Source: Heliocidaris tuberculata (taxonomy: Eukaryota > Echinodermata > Echinoidea > Camarodonta > Echinometridae). Taken from it: DNA of 64,000 nt. The notes under the pieces are model-generated. The model did not search any database. It worked only from the letters and a program-made list of their open reading frames with translations, and was not told the origin of the DNA. Below, one piece after another: positions 61,137 through 64,000 of this stretch (its first letter is position 1; every line of letters starts with the position of its first letter). The stretch is from positions 8,845,749-8,909,748 of the forward strand of contig CM046850.1 in NCBI GenBank assembly GCA_025618425.1, given 5' to 3'. The translations under genes and the position numbers were made by a program.

Positions 61137-61628
61137 GTCCAACGCTAGTTCAACTCCTGTCCAATTCCCCTACCCCTCCTCAAATTCACATGGTGAAAAC
61201 CGGGCACGGTCCCGTCCAAACCATGGCCAGCAACCTCCCCCTCCAGCCTCCGGCACCTATGCAGTCCATGCCCATGCAGCTGCCTGTACCGCAGGACGGC
61301 CGCGACGCCATCAACCAGGCACCTGTCTACCCCAACCCGAACCAGGCGCCGGCCGCCGCGCCGGTGCCCCAGCAAATGTACCAGCCACCGATGTTCCAAC
61401 CGCCCCCTCCGGGTAACCAGCAGGTGTACCCCCCTCACATGCTGGGGGGTTACCCCAATACGGCGGGCATCCCGCCCCATATGCATGCCCACGTTCCCAC
61501 GGTGTTCATGGGAACCGGCGTTCACCCTACCCCCATGCACATTCAGAGGTTTCCTCCTGCTTCATGTACCTCCAATCATCCTCACCCTCCACATCAAGGT
61601 TCTAATGGGGATCTTTCACCTCGCCAAG
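61137..61628 (+). CDS. FNDC3: FNDC3A/B-like protein, second coding exon (partial gene)
   Basis: Acceptor CTTTTCTTCAG|GT at 61136; donor CCAAG|GTGGGT at 61628/61629. Read in the phase left by the previous exon it completes a glycine codon and adds 163 residues, ending after the first base of a codon. It opens HGPTLVQLLSNSPTPPQIHM; the GP...LS.N...PP.IH pattern continues the conserved FNDC3 N-terminal motif (vertebrate form GPA.VPMMSPNGS.PPI.VPPGY, from memory). The rest is strongly Pro/Gln/Met/His-rich, including QQMYQPPMFQPPPPG, and ends near SNGDLSPRQ. The frame stays open to a stop at 61709-61711, but the last 28 codons run into a MITE, so splicing at the GTGGGT donor is preferred. FN3 domains are expected downstream, outside the window. 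Confidence 0.75.
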
Positions 61629-61681
61629 GTGGGTTTACGGTCTTTCTTGTACCTTGTTCCATGGCTAGTGGACTTTGCTCC

Positions 61682-61917
61682 TTAACCCCTTCCATGCCGC
61701 CAAATTTTTGAGCAAATGTCAAAATGAACTTTCAGGAGTTAAATATTAACTTTTGAGTTTTTTCTTGAGCAAACTGGGCAAAGATATATTGCATAGGAAT
61801 AAACATGATATTGAAGGCACAGGTTTCTGTATGACAAAGAATTTTCAAGCCATTCTGAGCCTAAACACACTCAAATTTTGGGGTAGAATTTGCCACCCAC
61901 TGCATGGTAGGGGTTAA
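61682..61917. mobile_element. piggyBac-like MITE next to the exon donor
   Basis: TTAACCCCTTCCATGC at the left and GCATGGTAGGGGTTAA at the right are inverted repeats with one mismatch over 16 bp, including the TTAA target. 236 bp, non-coding. Same terminal logic as family H, but the interior does not align. Confidence 0.75.
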
Positions 61918-62994
61918 ATACCTTTTTCTCTTGAAAAATCCAAGAAAATATTGAAACAGAGTAGTTTGCTCTGAAAAGTTTAAAAAGAGCTATGGATGAC
62001 AAGATGGGACCCCCTTCCAAAAAATGTAGACAAGTTCTTCATAGGAAATCCCTCCTAAACTTAAAGATTTTGTTTTTCCAGAAATGTTATAATACATGTA
62101 CATGTACATTGAATTTTATACAAGAATGTATAATGATGAAATGTCCCTTACCCAAAGTTTTAAATTTAGAGATAGCTCTTGAGCTCTTGCTATAAAGCCT
62201 AAAATGGCTCTTGCCAAACCTAAAATGGATTGAGCAAATGAGATTGAGAAGCAGTTTTTCCCGACAGAAAATGAAAAGGGAACTCCTGTGAACCAAAGGA
62301 GTGATTGGTAAACTGGTGTAAGATATTCAATAATTATGAGTCAGCTCTCTGAGAATGATTCACCATGGGTTTATTCAAGGAAGGAAGCGTTTCTTTTCAA
62401 GGTCCAATTTCAAATGACAATTGTGTCACGAGATAGAACTTTTTAAAGTTAGACTTCCTTAAAAAATGTTTGAGCAGACACGTTCACTGTGTGAATACTC
62501 ATATTTCATGTCTTGAAAGAAATTAAAAAGGGAAAATTTTGATTCTGGAAACATTGATTGAAGCATTTGTTAATAAAAACATGGAAAATTTTATCAAAGG
62601 CTCGGTGTTGTATTTGTTTATTGCATGGAAAGTCCCTGTATATTTCTTGGAAAATTAAAAATTTTATGTTATGCAGTGCTTATTGTTAATTTTAAAAGTG
62701 GTAACAAAGAGCAAAATGTCACTAGCTATGAAACATTGCTCCTATTGCATGTAGTCCTTCATTCATTCATTGATGCATATTCATATGTAGTGAAAAATAT
62801 TCAGCATTGTAAAAGCTTAAAAGACTGCTCATTCTTCTTGCATGTAGACTTTACAAGAATTGCTACTGAATATAGATATACTACTGCATTTGAAATATTG
62901 TATTCTGACATTGAGAGAAGAATTTAAGGTTGATTAAATGCTAAACATGGCTAAATTATTTATTGATTATTATATAATCTGGTAAGGATTAGTT

Positions 62995-63146
62995 CAGGGC
63001 CCTGTTTCATAAAACTTGTTATCAATAACAAGTTGCAATGACTGATATAAGGTACTGACATCCTTACACCTGATTGGTTGAAAGCAACTTTGTTTTAGAA
63101 ATGTGGCTGTCGTAATTGACAACAAGTTTTATGAAACTGGGGCCAG
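62995..63146. mobile_element. GGGCCC-ended MITE (family P)
   Basis: CAGGGCCCTGTTTCATAAAA at the left, AGTTTTATGAAACTGGGGCC at the right, with TTATCAATAACAAG palindromes just inside. 152 bp. Confidence 0.8.
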
Positions 63147-63192
63147 AAAAGTTTGGCTGCAGCACAATAATGTTATGCATGTACATGTAAAT

Positions 63193-63344
63193 CAGGGCCC
63201 GGTTTCATAAAACCTGTTACCAATAACAACTGCCTCATTTCTATGACAAATTCACTCTCAGCCAATCAGATTCAAGGATTTCAGTAATTTATAACAATTA
63301 TTGTTACTAGTTATTGATAACAAGTTTTATGAAACAGGCCCCTG
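63193..63344. mobile_element. GGGCCC-ended MITE (family P)
   Basis: CAGGGCCCGGTTTCATAAAA at the left and TTTTATGAAACAGGCCCCTG at the right. The interior word CTCAGCCAATCAGATTCAAG matches the copies at 32094 and 23654. It lies 46 bp after the preceding copy, in the same arrangement. Confidence 0.8.
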
Positions 63345-64000
63345 AAGTTTCTGTGACAGGATTATGAAGAAAATTTTACTAACAAAATTGTGAATAGTTG
63401 ATAGTTTAGAGTTATATTTGTTTTGTTTTACAAAATTGAACATGCAGGAGCTGAAAGCGATTGAATTACATGTGCATGTGGGGAAAACTAGATTTGGAAC
63501 AGATTGCGGGTGGGGGAGGTGGAGGGGATAGAAAAAATTGAATATTGCTTTGAGGAAATGTTGCGTTTCAATTTGAAATCTAAAAAGAGCTCCTATTCGC
63601 AAAAGAGTATTTTTCCGTTGTGTTGTATATATTCTTCATGTACATATCTTGTTCACGCTGTTCATAACATGTTTACCCGTCTGTCTTTCTTGAGTTGCCT
63701 CGCCTTGTTATGTCTGTAGGGTGCATGTTGTACATTTTCGGGGGAAGAACTTCTCTCATCATATCCTTTACCGTGTCCTTCTGTCATGTCTCCCCCATTG
63801 GGTCTCACATCCTGGCTGTATGTACATGCAGTTCACCTCCTGAATAATTCCCAGGATCCTTGTGTTGTTGTCGCCAAGTAATTAATTGATTTCATTTAGG
63901 AGAGTTGGAAGACAGTATCTGTAGGTAGAGGTGAACATTATGATGTTAGTTGTGAGGGTTACTTTTAAGTTTGAACTGCCACATTTAGTGATTTTATGCA

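Larger units (their letters stand above)
61629..64000 (+). other. Start of the next intron of the FNDC3-like gene
   Basis: No further coding exon was recognised before the right edge. It contains a TTAA-flanked MITE 53 bp after the donor, two GGGCCC-ended MITEs, and otherwise AT-rich unique DNA. ORFs of 100 and 91 codons near 62625 and 63327 are not recognisable. Confidence 0.5.

Noticed and set aside
61145..61540. 131-codon minus-strand frame, Arg/His/Gly-rich
   Set aside because: Shadow of the Pro-rich second coding exon on the other strand.

Overview
This window is AT-rich metazoan DNA with one recognisable protein-coding gene, on the + strand, embedded in repeats. The repeat style (foldback MITEs of several families, many TACATGTA and TAGGCCTAC words, long poly(G) and (GA)n runs, interstitial TTAGGG-like arrays) together with the gene's sequence points to a marine deuterostome, most likely a sea urchin or a related echinoderm. 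That assignment is inference; nothing in the window fixes the species.

Layout. Positions 1-10.3 kb are intergenic: microsatellites, poly(G)/poly(C) runs, a large trinucleotide block at 6.67-6.95 kb, one GC-ended MITE at 4.3 kb, and two non-LTR retrotransposon 3' ends (about 2.2 kb and 9.3-9.85 kb; the second retains the last 58 codons of a reverse transcriptase ORF). At about 10.37 kb there is a promoter-like sequence (perfect NRF1-type GCATGCGCA next to an ATGGCGG) followed by a candidate non-coding first exon with a consensus splice donor. A putative 41-kb first intron follows. The first coding exon is 51,609-52,303 (start codon at 51,700). An 8.8-kb intron leads to the second coding exon, 61,137-61,628, and the gene continues past the right edge.

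The gene. The two exons join in the same phase and encode about 365 residues of an acidic, Gln/Pro/Met-rich N-terminus. Around the exon junction lies a block (PGEAF..., then HGP...LS...PP.IHM) that I recognise as the conserved N-terminal motif of the fibronectin type III domain-containing 3 family (FNDC3A/FNDC3B). The FN3 repeats and C-terminal membrane anchor expected of that family lie beyond the window.

The rest of the window consists of mobile elements. At least ten families of short non-coding elements with inverted or foldback ends can be defined by comparing copies inside the window. Most of the larger ones are flanked by TTAA, and several are nested inside one another, so their relative ages can be read directly. 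Points of most interest are: a TSD-flanked 107-118 bp insertion carrying a histone-mRNA-type stem-loop and a U7-like downstream element; three copies of a foldback element each carrying two perfect TGACGTCA sites; abutting elements that share a single TTAA; a 356-bp tandem duplication whose 70-odd-codon ORF stays open in both copies; a degenerate GTGCCC minisatellite block; and a sharp change in repeat content at the proposed transcription start. No tRNA, rRNA or CRISPR array was recognised.
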